From positions 1,364,001 to 1,428,000 of the forward strand of contig BJKQ01000003.1 in the NCBI GenBank assembly GCA_006538405.1: a stretch of 64,000 nucleotides of DNA. Reading direction: 5' to 3'. Made by a program: the position numbers and the translations under genes. This document shows, one piece after another, positions 1 to 10,900 of the stretch (the stretch's first letter is position 1; the number at the start of each line of letters is the position of its first letter). Below the pieces are notes generated by a model, which was given only the letters and a program-made list of their open reading frames with translations, did not search any database and was not told where the DNA came from. The DNA comes from Hansfordia pulvinata (taxonomy: Eukaryota; Ascomycota; Sordariomycetes; Xylariales).

Positions 1-189
1 CACAGAGTGCGAGTCAAGATGATGAGGTGATTCCTGTGGGCTCCTGTCATAATCGATGTTGCGATCTGTTGCACTCACACGCCTTCTCTTCGCACACGAA
101 CCTGTAATCGTTTGATTTCACACATGAGCAAACACCATCAGATGAGGGTCGTCCATGCCGTTCATGACTCCTTTGGAAGGCCGAAGCAT

Positions 190-1257
190 CTACGTCAGGG
201 TATATCCTCCGTCCACAATCAGGTCCGCCCCAGTCATGTAGTTGCATGCGTCCGACGCCAGGAACACGTAGATCTGGCAAGTCGGAAGTCAGCACAAGAA
301 AGTCATCGTCGCGGGCCGTTATACAGGAAAATGAGAAGAGGGGGGGAAAGCACTACCCACCCCCTTGAGTTCCGAAGCGACAGCCATGCGCTTCGCGGGG
401 ATCATGTCCATCCACTTATCGAACCGTTCTTTGGGCTGTCTGAACAGCACTATAGTGGTATTAGTGACTCTGGAAGAAAGAAGGGGTGACCAGAACGAAA
501 GGAACCGGAATATCCCTCGACGGGCAGGGAGAGGCAGCGGGCCCCGGGACAAAAACTCACTCTCCGTCTCGATGAAGCCCGGCGAGACGCAGTTGACGCG
601 GGCAAAGTCGACCCACTCGACGGCGAGGCTCTTGGCCAGGTGCACGGCGGCGGCCTTGGACGAGTTGTATGCGGCCTGGCGCTGGGGCACGTTGACGAGG
701 GTGGCGCTGACGGACGCCGTCACGATCAGGCTGCCCGGGCGGCCACCGCCGCCGCCGCTGCCCTCCCCTCCTGACCCCTCCTCGACCTGCCGCTTGAAGA
801 TGCGCCCCGCGGCCTGCGCCGTCCACATGACGCCGTCCAGGTTGACGCCGTTGTTGGCGCTCCACGCCTCCTCGTCGTACTCGAGGCTCGGGATGTCGGC
901 GCACACACCCGCGTTGGCCACCACGACGTCCAGGCGCCCTTGCCCTCCGCTGCCGCTCCCCAGCTCGCTGGCGACCCGCTCCAGCGTCGCGGCGATGGCC
1001 CCGCGCGACCGCACGTCGCTCCGGTACGCGACGACGCGCCGCCCCGTGGCCGCGGCGACTGCGGCGGCGGCGGCCTCGGCGGCGTCGGGCGGCGTGGAGC
1101 TGTAGACGAGGGCGACGTCGGCGCCGGCCTCGGCCAGGCCGCGCGCGACCTCGAGCCCGATGCCCGAGGCGCCGCCTGTCACGGCCGCCGTCTTGCCCGC
1201 GAGCGAGAATTGCGGCAGGACGGGGGCGTCGGGGTTCTCGGCTTTGTACAGGGGCAT
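190..1257 (-). CDS. SDR-family polyol dehydrogenase (mannitol/arabinitol dehydrogenase or sorbose reductase type)
   Basis: Predicted NAD(P)-dependent short-chain dehydrogenase of about 289 residues, acting on polyols or ketoses in the cytosol. Exons read on the minus strand are 1257-561, 449-361 and 273-190. Both introns have GT-AG ends and keep frame, and the first carries a CTAATAC-like branch site just before its acceptor. Visible motifs are the Rossmann TGGASGIG at residues 27-34, NAG at 115-117, the catalytic Ser in TASVSA (about 182-184), and Tyr197 and Lys201 in YNSSK. The C-terminus ELKGIYVFLASD...DGGYTL is typical of fungal mannitol dehydrogenase/sorbose reductase relatives. A Gly/Ser-rich insert at about 160-173 is unusual and probably sits in a loop. 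It lies beside a broken sugar transporter and a broken polyol-type alcohol dehydrogenase, which supports a role in polyol or pentose catabolism. The family is secure; the exact substrate is inferred. Confidence 0.88.
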
Positions 1258-2030
1258 CTTCTTTGCTCCTGTTTTTTTTTTCCTCCCTCGGATGTCTTAC
1301 TTTCCTAGTGGAGGGGGGGCTATTATTCACAACGGCGGGTTTGTTAGACCGTAGACTGAGAAAAGAAGGGAATTCTGGCTTTGCCTGGACCAGGGGAAAA
1401 AACGAGATGATAAGATGACGACGTGGTGGTCTGGAGAAACTCCATTGCCTTCCGTTCGTAATGGAGGGACTGCTCGACCTTTTCATCGCCGGCCAACGAC
1501 GCCTTACGCCTTATCTACGGCAATCTGCTATTCGCCCTCCTCAGCTCCCCATACCCCGCCATAACCCCTCCGCCCGTCCTGCCGACAATAAGACAGACAC
1601 ACGTCAAAAGATCGGCCGCCGCCGCGGTCGCTAAAGAGAAGAGGGCGCGGCCTCTGATGATCCCCCGAGCTTAGCCGCAGGCCCTCCCCCACCGGACGGG
1701 CGTATACGCGCACCAATCGGCTGCGCGCGGTGCTGGGGTCTACGATGCGTCGGGCAGTATTCGCGGCGGCGGCAGGCTAGATTTCTGTATGTGGAGGTTT
1801 CCTCGCCCTCCATCCGATTCTCCATCGTTGTCCCGCGGCGCTGGTCAAAAAATTTCAAAAAGACATACAACACCGGGGATTCGCTGGTCGTCACCGACCC
1901 AACTACTAATCCGGCCCTATCTGGCTTATCTATGGGAGAGCGGACGGGATCCCGAGTATTCCAGATGGTATGGTCGTATGTGATAAACGCGTGAATTACA
2001 ACAGTTTAGATCCTCAAAATCTCAATCTAC
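1258..2030. other. intergenic, upstream of the SDR gene
   Basis: No gene is recognised. The part next to the SDR start should hold its promoter and leader; a C/T-rich stretch lies just upstream of the ATG. Short open frames further out look like chance frames. Confidence 0.5.
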
Positions 2031-2880
2031 CAAGAGTGACGGGGTCCGAGATGGAGCACGCGCACGACACAGCTTATGGCATGGTCGCGCTCGTATCGGA
2101 TGCTGAGCCCGACCTCCTCCCGCTGCGTCACCACGTGAGGATTGGTGACCTCCTTCGCCTCCAAAGCCGCTATGATGATGACCGCCTCGTCGGCACGGTC
2201 ATGGGCGGCAAGCCAACTGGACTGTCGGAATCTTCTCAGCCCGTGTTTCTCGGTGGCAGCAGTCCGGAATATCGGGGCCGGGGGTAGGACGTACCGTGGC
2301 GACCCTGGGAGCCAGGGGAGACCGTCGCGAACAGGACGATCAGGAAGACAGACTAGAGGGCTATTGACAGGCGCCAGGCGATCGAACCCTGGGCAAGGGC
2401 CAGGCCGTAGTTGATCCGATTGACGGCACAGAAGCCGGCGATGTTCATACACAATTCGATGAGCACGAGCTCGCCCCGACATTGCGCTTTGGAAGTCTCG
2501 GTCTGCCAGATGGGTGCCGTCGGCGTGTTGATTCCATAGCCGATCCTACTTGCATTTGCATATTGGGAAAGGAGAGGGAGAAGAGTTCTCATGTATCGGA
2601 GACGCATCGTGCCGGACGAGCCACCCGCGCCACCTAATCCAGAATGATCCGCCCGGTGAACGTCTGCGGCAGGCTGAACGAAGCCGTCGTGAAGATCGTT
2701 CCGACCGACAGGATGGCGGCATCCCCCAGAATGGTCCTCCCTGCAGCCGAGGCCCTCGCCGACTGTGAAGGCGAGCAGAGCCCCGAAGTAGGGCTTCTCA
2801 TCACGAGATGCCTTCAAAACCATGTCGTCCTGGCTGCTGTCTATCGTCCTGCAATCTATCCTGGAGTAGTCAACGACTTT
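2031..2880 (-). pseudogene. degenerate MFS sugar transporter (hexose/polyol permease type)
   Basis: Minus-strand fragments in different frames align in order to the fungal sugar-porter family. They are a stretch like FGALLAFTVGEGLG (TM2-3 loop, about 2780), the hallmark segment GINTPTAPIWQTETSKAQ followed by RGELVLIEL (about 2430-2530), GSIAWRLSIAL (about 2360-2395), PWLPGSPRYV (about 2290-2330) and an amphipathic linker DEAVIIIAALEAKE (about 2140-2185). The reading frame is broken at least twice. A TAG stands where the family has Gln after SIAL (about 2360), which a single C-to-T change explains. The C-terminal six-helix half is not recognisable. It once probably imported a sugar or polyol for the neighbouring dehydrogenases. 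The family call is fairly secure, the limits approximate. Confidence 0.75.
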
Positions 2881-4050
2881 GCAGAAAACGGCGAGAGACA
2901 CTCCTGGAGATGTCGGCACCGGCCATGATTTTGAACACAATCAGACGAGACCGGGTGTGGTTCCTGGGGCAGAGCTTCAACGCCTACCTAGAGAGGCATT
3001 TGTCGTCAATGTACCTCAGAAGAGCCTGAAAAGAGAGTTTTATGAACTGAATGGACGCTCAAGACTCCGTACCAACGACAGGGCTCCGATCCAGATCACG
3101 AAGGACTCAAAGCTGGGGTGCATACCGGGAGAGCACGGGGTCTCCGGACGGTGGCCCACCAGAGCTCGTCATGGCTCCCTCGCGAGGAGCTTCGGACCAG
3201 AGGTCTCAGGCTGGAACATAGTGATGGCCAGGTAAGTTCTGGCTGTGATTCTAAGGCGCCCAATCTGGCGTGGGGTGAGTCGTGAAGCCCGGATGGGGCG
3301 CCATCAGTGAAGAGTGAAGGGAGCCGGGTCAACTTCCAACGGTACGGGGGACTTTAAGTGGTAGGCACCGCCACGGCCATCCGGCGGCACCCTGGTTTGC
3401 AGCACAATGCGGCTCTGCTGTCGATTTAGACCCAAAGTAGAGACACAGGCGTTTCTGAGGCGCTACCGAACTCGCAGGGTCGTTCAAAGAGGCGTCTTGA
3501 CTGCGTTCAACACGAGCTTGGGAGTGAAAGAAACGGCTCCTGGCGACTGTGGTGACCCGAGGGTCTGTGTCTCTGCTGCTTCGTCTATATGTCAACTGCC
3601 CGTCACGGCTCGTCTTGCGTACCTGCCCCGTAAGTTACCATTCCACGTCTTTGATTGTTCAGAAGTTTTAGTAAATGACCTTCTCATTTTACCCAGAAGC
3701 ATGGATGTAAGAAAACGCCCCCTATCCCGTCCCCACCCATTCTGATGCTTCTCTAACCCCGGAGACTTATCTCGCACTACCACTCCTTTGTCTTACGCGA
3801 GGTGAAGAATGTCGCGTTCGAGTACCGCCCCGGCCCAAGGTCCAGGACGAGCATGACGTGATAGCCAGGGTAGCCCAGACGAGAATCTGTGGCAGTGATA
3901 TAAGCCCGCCCCGTGTCCCTCCCAAGAAGAGCAACGAGACACTGACAGCGTAATTCATGCAGGTTCACTAGTGAGTCGACCTCTCTCCTATTCAACCTAT
4001 CATGACCAAGGCCCGTCATCGCTGACCGCCGCGGTATCCCAAAAGATAAA
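2881..4050. other. intergenic between the two pseudogenes
   Basis: No intact gene. It lies between the 5' ends of the divergent transporter and alcohol dehydrogenase pseudogenes, so it probably contains the old shared promoter and their lost N-terminal exons. I could not align these with confidence. Confidence 0.4.
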
Positions 4051-4902
4051 GCTGGCCGCGAGGCCGCATTGGTCCCTACGTCCTGACCTCGCCCCTGGTC
4101 CTGGGCCCCGAGCCGTTGGGCGTCGTGGACGAGGTCGGGTCTAACTTAGGGTAACGGGTCTCAGGCCTGGCGACGCCGCCCTTCAACACCACGCTGGCCA
4201 AGTACTACCCAACGGCAGCCGACTTCTGCTACAAGCTGCCCGCCGGCATGGACCTGGAGCAGGGCGCCATGTTCAAGCCATTGGCCGTGGCCGTGGACAT
4301 CGCCCAAGAGGGCCGACCTGCGGCTCACGAGAACGTCGTCGTCATTCATGGGCTTCGGGCCCATCGGCGTGCTGTGCCAGGCCGTCACGCGGGCGTACGG
4401 CGCTAAGAAGGTCGTCGGCGTCGACGTCGTCGATAGCCGCCTCGAGGTCGCCCGCTCGTACGGCGCCGACTTCGTCCTCGAGTGTTCCGGCACCGAGCGC
4501 TGCGTCCAGGTGGGCGTTTTGGTCGCCCGCAACGGCGACATTTACGTGCAGCCTAGAAGTGAGTCTCTTTCTTTAAATAGTCTTAACCCCTTCTGATCTC
4601 TTCCTCCGTCGCCACAGCATGAATTACTGACACGCATGGGGCGACAAGTAGTGGGCAAGGAGAGCGTCCGGTTCCCCATGACGGCCGTCTGCACGTCTGG
4701 TTTGACCATCAAGAGACCCGTCCACTACCTGCCCGGCTGCTACTACCCGGCCGCCATCGGCCTGATATCGAGCGGGGCTATCGAGGTCAAGAAGCTCATC
4801 ACCAGTCGCTTCAAGTTCGAGCAGGCTGCGGTTGCATTTGAGCTGGTACGGCAGGGCCGGTCAGACGTCTTCAAGGTTATGATTGAGGGCGTGCAATCTT
4901 GA
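4051..4902 (+). pseudogene. degenerate zinc alcohol dehydrogenase, xylitol/sorbitol/arabinitol dehydrogenase type
   Basis: Plus-strand fragments follow the order of a medium-chain polyol dehydrogenase. These are a GPYVLTSPLVLG segment (about 4073-4108), LAKYYPTAADFCYKLPAGMD (about 4195-4254), the Rossmann region GFGPIGVLCQAV with VVGVDVVDSRLEVARSYGADF (4348-4475), VLECSGTERCVQVG and, after an apparent intron near 4559-4617, a nearly intact C-terminus from FPMTAVCTSGLTIK to VFKVMIEGVQS, ending in TGA at 4902. Damage is extensive. The zinc-binding GHE motif reads GPE, a TAG follows GSNLG (about 4150), and the structural-zinc cysteine loop is missing. There is a frameshift just before the Rossmann motif (about 4335-4350), and the stretch between GADF and VLEC has been lost. 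No start codon is evident. The enzyme cannot be functional as read. Confidence 0.85.
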
Positions 4903-7900
4903 TATTACCGCTTGAGAGGGGCCTGCATGTAGCATCTAGCTAGCCACACACTCGGATCGGAGTGGCTCAAACAATGAGTTCCATGGTCCAAAATCCTCGG
5001 GGCTCGTGACGGGTAACGTGTTTCGATATCGATGAACATCGTGCGTAGTGGGTGGAAGCGTCTTTCCAAGAACACCACAGACCATGTTGGCGACTCTTTA
5101 GTGTTGACAAGATTGGCTCGCGCTGTCGGCCTGTCACCAGCCGTGGTCCGCCAGCAAACACATGCCTCTTAAGGATTCATGAAATGACGCCTCTCGCGCT
5201 ATGCTCTCAAAGCGAACAGTGTCTCGTGGCCACAGGCCATAGGGACCAGAAGGGCCAGGTGTCCCAAGGCATTGTCGCGAGACACCCCACTCCCTGGCGA
5301 GTGCCTCAACGCGATGCTCCGTCGAAGTACCAGGACGCCTTGAAATGTTCCTCAGCGCCTCCACAACTTGGTCTTGATCTCTCTTGCTGGAGAAGCATCG
5401 ACCGGCTGCGTATAGCGGCCGGCGGCATCCAGAACCCTTCCAGATGACCGGACCAGGCGTCCCGGTTGGCCTGAGGAGGAAGGGCTCCTCTTACGTGTCT
5501 TGAGAGACGTGTATGCATGACCAAGGCTGAGAGCACGGCGATTGCTGGTCGTCGGGGGCTGCTTACCAGCCTTTCTTGGACCGCCTGCGGAGGCCGGGGC
5601 GGTCCTTATCCTGCGGCATCACGGCGGCATGGGACGGTGGTGAGGGCGTCTAGCATTCGGGTGGTGTATCGTCCGAGTAGGAAGACTGAAGTGTTATAGT
5701 TTGTACACTGGGGACTTTGCCTTGGGTAATGCCGATGGATGGAATCTTGTCAGCGCATGTACCCGCGTACCCGGCTGAACTTGGGCCGAACTACCATGTA
5801 AAGTAGATTGGATCAGTCGCATCTCGGGATGCAGCCAGATCTTGGTCCCCCCACACGGGTCTGCAGAGGCGCAGATGTACGAGATGTAGGATTAGATTGT
5901 ACCTAGACAAGGAGGCGGGTTAGCGCGCCTCTCTGGCAAGCAACCGGCACTCGGTGTCACTCACGTCACGCGACAGTGTTCGAGATGGCGGCGCGTAACC
6001 TAACGGGCTCATTCCCGGGTCATCTGGGGCGAGGCTGGCGGTGCGAGGACTGCCCAAGCCACCGGCCTGGAGAAAACCCGCGTCCAAATCCATCCAATAC
6101 ACGCTCACATGCACAGGTAGTAGGTATCGCATAGATCAGGTACTTCCCCCTGTATCCCGGTCTGGCTCCTCAAGTCGTCTTCGAGATTTCAAGATTGAAC
6201 GTGTGCGACTTTGTCCCGGACGTGTAAAAACCACGGCTCTTGCTTGTGAATCCGTGGTCCAATAGCGCCAATAGTCAAGGGAGGGGGGCCCTTCAGCAGC
6301 TGACGTTGGGTTCCCTATTGGGCCCCATCACTTGCGTTACCCCACAAGTCCCGTTCCTGTACGCGTGCGAGTACGTACTCGTACTTATTAGCAGCCTCGG
6401 TGGACGCACGGGGTTTATTTACTTTGCCGCAGACTGGGCATATTGTTTACGTGCCCCTGGCAATCGAGGTTTGCTACTGTGAGCCAGCTCATTGCGAATG
6501 CCTAGGCCGGATGGCTGGCTACCTGTACTATAGCTTCTATGCCCGAGAAAACTAAAGGTTCAATATATGAAGCTCCATCAATTGGCAGACATCCTTCGAG
6601 TTGTATTGGGCTATGAGATATGTGCTGGTTGGACTGTTCTCAGCATGCACTGCACGCTGGCATTGAGCCAAGCTTGAATGCATGGCAATCTTAGAAGTTG
6701 TCTTGCATGTGGCCTGATTCGGGTCACTTCCTCCTTGGTTCACCTCTTTCTGGCTAACATGCTGATCCAATCAGTTGATTCAGGATGTGTCCTGACTGAT
6801 GACTGGCAATTAATTTAGCATGGCTTTTTCTAAGGGTTGATTCGATTCTGCCTTGCCTTTTCTGTACATTGCACTGTAATTGGCCCTAGGGTAGTGTACT
6901 CGTAGCTGAGAAGCTGCAGATGCAAGGCTGCAGATGGCCTGGTACCGTTAGGCCCTCTGCAGCACCCCCAAGGTAGTAAAGTAGGTACCCAACCTGTCAG
7001 GCACCTCCAGCTACCACCTACTGGCATCTATCCATCACCACATGTATCCTGCAGTTCGATTTCACGTGAGCCAATTCAGCCTGCAGCTGCAATAAGGCAA
7101 GCCATCTCTGGTGTTGTACACCATCTTGACCTTTCATCTATCTTGCAGGCTCCAGCCTGGAACCACCCTCAGCCAGTCACCCAAGTGCACTAGACAGACA
7201 GCACTCTGGCAGCTGAACCTGGACTTGGGCCAACCGTCCCACACCCCTCTTACTGCACCCTGCACCCTCCACGCAGCCTGACCTGCCCACTTACCACCCG
7301 CCCTCCACCGCCCACCTGCCCACCACAACACCACCACCACCGCCGCCGTCATCACCCTTGACACCTTGTCACCAACAACGCCCACACGCTCTCGACCCCC
7401 TCGACCATTTTCGGCACCCCCTTTCCACCCTGACTGCTTGCCAACTGAGGCGAGTCGGAGGAGCGCACCCGCGGCGTTTTAGAGGGAGCGCCATCGGGCA
7501 CCGCGACAAGACCGGCCCGGCTGCCGCCCTCGCCGCCGTGCGAACGCCCCCGGCCTCGTTCGCTGCCCTCAACTTGCCCGACACGGCCGCCGCCTCGATA
7601 GCCCGACGCCTCGATCTGCGCCCCGGCTGTGAACAGCGGCTGGTCCGAACCCCGCCCGACTACCCGCCGCTTCTCCGTCCACGACCCCGGTCTCGCCCGG
7701 CTCAGCCTCCCGCGGTCTTCATGTCGCGAGCTACGACCTGTGTCCTAACTGCCCGTGCCCCTTCGAGGTTGCCACCCCCTTTCACCTCGAATTGACTCGA
7801 CAGGGCCATCGCTACCGAATCAGTATCAGAAGTAGCTCGCACTGCTAGATCTCCCACAATCGCCCATCGGCTTGGGGCCCCGAACTTCCGCCCACGCCCA

Positions 7901-7944
7901 CGCCCCTGCTCCGGGCTACGCCTGTTTGGCCGCACCTCTTCGCC
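4903..7944. other. gene-free stretch upstream of sepH
   Basis: No recognisable gene. Two copies of the TACTCGTA octamer lie at 6376-6383 and 6897-6904. The part from about 7200 is C-rich with CACC and CCG runs and leads into the sepH start, so it probably contains that gene's promoter and 5' leader. Open frames at 5134-5536 and 7358-7795 resemble no family I know. Confidence 0.45.
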
Positions 7945-10900
7945 ATGCCACCCTCGGCGCATTCCTCCAACCCTTCCACATCGTCCCAGTCCTCCGACCG
8001 TTACCATGCCTCCCCTCAACTCCAAGTCAGGCCCGCCATTGCTGCCTCCAGACACGAACGGGGCGCCAGCTCGCCCCGCAAGGATAGTGCCAGCGGTCGC
8101 GACCGCGCGGTGCAGGACCCCGGCTTGAGAGATTACGTATGTTCCAGCCCTGCTAGAGAAATCCATCGGGGCCGGGTCCGGTGATACTGACACTCTGCTT
8201 CAGCGGCTGGGCGAATGTCTGGGAAAGGGTGCCTTTGGCTCCGTATACAAGGCCATCCATTGGGGAACCGGCGAGGCGGTGGCTGTCAAGCAGATGCGGC
8301 TTGTCAACCTGCCTAAAAGCGAGCTGCGCATGATCGAGGTGAGTCAATTGCTGGTTTTTGGATGTTCTTGAGCCTTTGAGCTAACCACCTCTTTCGTCAC
8401 GTCGATGCAGGCCGAGATCGACCTCTTGAAAAATCTCCACGTGAGTAGATCCGTCATCGCTCCCTGCGATTCGACCAGGCTGTGTAGGCAGCCCTTGCTG
8501 CTGTGCTAATTCTTCCCAGCACGACAACATTGTCAAGTACATTGGATTTGTCAAGTCGGCGGATTGTCTCAATATCATCCTCGAGTAATTCTTCCACCCG
8601 CCCCGCGAACTTGATCCTCGTTGGGCCCCATACTGACGGCAGCAGATATTGCGAAAATGGCTCACTTCACTCCATCTGCAAGGCGTACGGCAAATTCCCC
8701 GAGAACTTAGTAGGGGTCTATATGACCCAGGTTCTCCAGGGCCTACAGTATTTGCACGACCAGGGTGTGATACACCGCGATATCAAAGGCGCCAATATTT
8801 TGACTACCAAAGACGGCAAGGTCAAGCTGGCTGATTTCGGTGTCTCCACGAGTGCTCTGGCTGGTCCGGACAAGGAGGCTCAAGTTGTTGGCACGCCCTA
8901 TTGGATGGCTCCTGAAATTATCGAGCTTTCAGGGGCCACGCCAGCTTCCGACATCTGGAGTCTGGGCTGTACTGTGATAGAGCTGCTATCGGGAAAACCT
9001 CCCTACCACCATCTCCAGGCCATGCCGGCACTCTTCGCCATTGTCAACGACGACCATCCTCCGCTGCCTGAAGGCGTATCTTCGGTATGTTTCCTGCGAA
9101 AGATGACCCCAGTTGGTAAAATGTCGCTCGTCGCGGAGACTTCAGGCAAACTTGCTATCCTATTATTTCCATTTCGGCCTCTGCCTCGACGTGACGCTGA
9201 CAGCTAATGAGTCAAACAGGCTGCGCGGGACTTCCTCATGCAATGTTTTCAGAAAGACCCGAACCTACGTGTCTCTGCGAAGAAATTGCTCAAGCACAAC
9301 TGGATTGTTGGGTGCAGGAGAAGCGACGCACCCGTGGCTAAAGCTCCTGGGAATTTCAGCCAGGCGGTTGAAGAAGTCAAGCAGTGGAACAAGGCGCTCA
9401 CCTCATCAGAGACCAACTTGCGCTCGTCCACTGGGTCAGACTCAGGGGGAAGTTTTCAACACGGTCACCCCACCTCACGTTTCATTACCCAGGAGCCGTC
9501 GAGGCCGACGGTTAACACACCGGCCAAGGGCCCTTTACGCTGGCGAAGCCAAAACCGACAGCCGAGGACTTCCGCTCCCCCGAACTAGAAGGTCAGTCTT
9601 CCGTCACGACCGATCGAAACCCTGTGCTCACTGCTCCCAGATGACGATAATTGGGACGACGACTTCGCAACAGCTATATCTCCCGGTGCCTTGCAATTGC
9701 CCCAGGTCAAACCCCATGACAACTTTGGCGGTTTACTTTCAGCCGATCGCCTCAAGGCTTTTGCCTCTCTGTCCCACTCGCGCGAGTCCTCGGCCAACTG
9801 GGGGAATGACTCGATGAACGAGATGAGCACTATGAACAGCATCAGTCAACTTAGCATGGATGAATCCCAAGAAAAGACCATTCGGCCGGCGCCGAAGCTT
9901 GTGCAATCAAGAACAGAACCGCCCCTGGAGCCAAAGCCCGCGTCTCCACCAAAAGCGTCTCCCACGAAGCGCTCGACTGCCCATCACGAGCGACGAAGAT
10001 CGCGGGCCAAAGTCAGCCAGCCCTCCAAATTTGAGCTTCCTGCGCGACCAGACGTGATGTATAGAGAACAGTCTGTTGAGGATTTTTCGGATCTATTCGA
10101 CGACGACGAGGATGTTTTCGAGCAAAGGCTGAATTTGAAAAAGGTACTGTTTTGCGACCGCCCAGTACCCTTGGCTCAACTGACCTCGCATCGCAGCCTG
10201 ACACGCCCCAGTTATTTCACCCTTCCGATCTCACCACGCTGCCTCGCTCCACACAGTCGCCCACGGCAGGAAGTATCAGGCGTCAGCCAACCTCGCGTCC
10301 CTCTGCACTGCCTGACCGTCCCATGCAGCGGTCCAACTCATCCATTGAGATCCAGAGATTTGCCGAAGACAAGGATGACGAGGACTTTTCCGACATTTTC
10401 GGGCCTGGGGAAAATTTGACCGACAGGAATGAAAGAGAAGAGAGCGACAGAGGCTCAGAAGATGGCAACATCATGGCTCTTTCAAAGCTATCCAATAACT
10501 CATGGCTGGGCGACGAGGAAGAGGAAGACGACCCGTTCGCCTCCATGGATCCTGACTGGGATGAAATGGACCTCGAAGCAAACATTGCCCGCGATCGTCA
10601 TGCCAGACTAGCAGAGAAGGTGGAGGAAATGGTTCGCTCGTTAAAGATGACGGAGGGGAGGACATTCTGCTTCTCCTCTCCGAAGATCTGGTCAGTCCTC
10701 AGCCACCTGGCTCGTCAGTCATGAAGTGGTTGCTAACTTGCCCTCAGCTCGGCCTACTTTGGGAGAACTCCGAAGTGAAAGATCTCATCATCAGTGCCCA
10801 TGGGCTGCTTCCCATCCTGGAAATACTGGAGCCTTGCACCGTCAAGAGCAGACAGCTGATGATCTTGCAGCTTCTCCAGATCGTGAATACGGTAAGCATG

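Noticed and set aside
2031..4902. Repeat-induced point mutation as cause of the two pseudogenes
   Set aside because: One C-to-T stop fits, but the sequence is not notably AT-rich and the main lesions are deletions and frameshifts.
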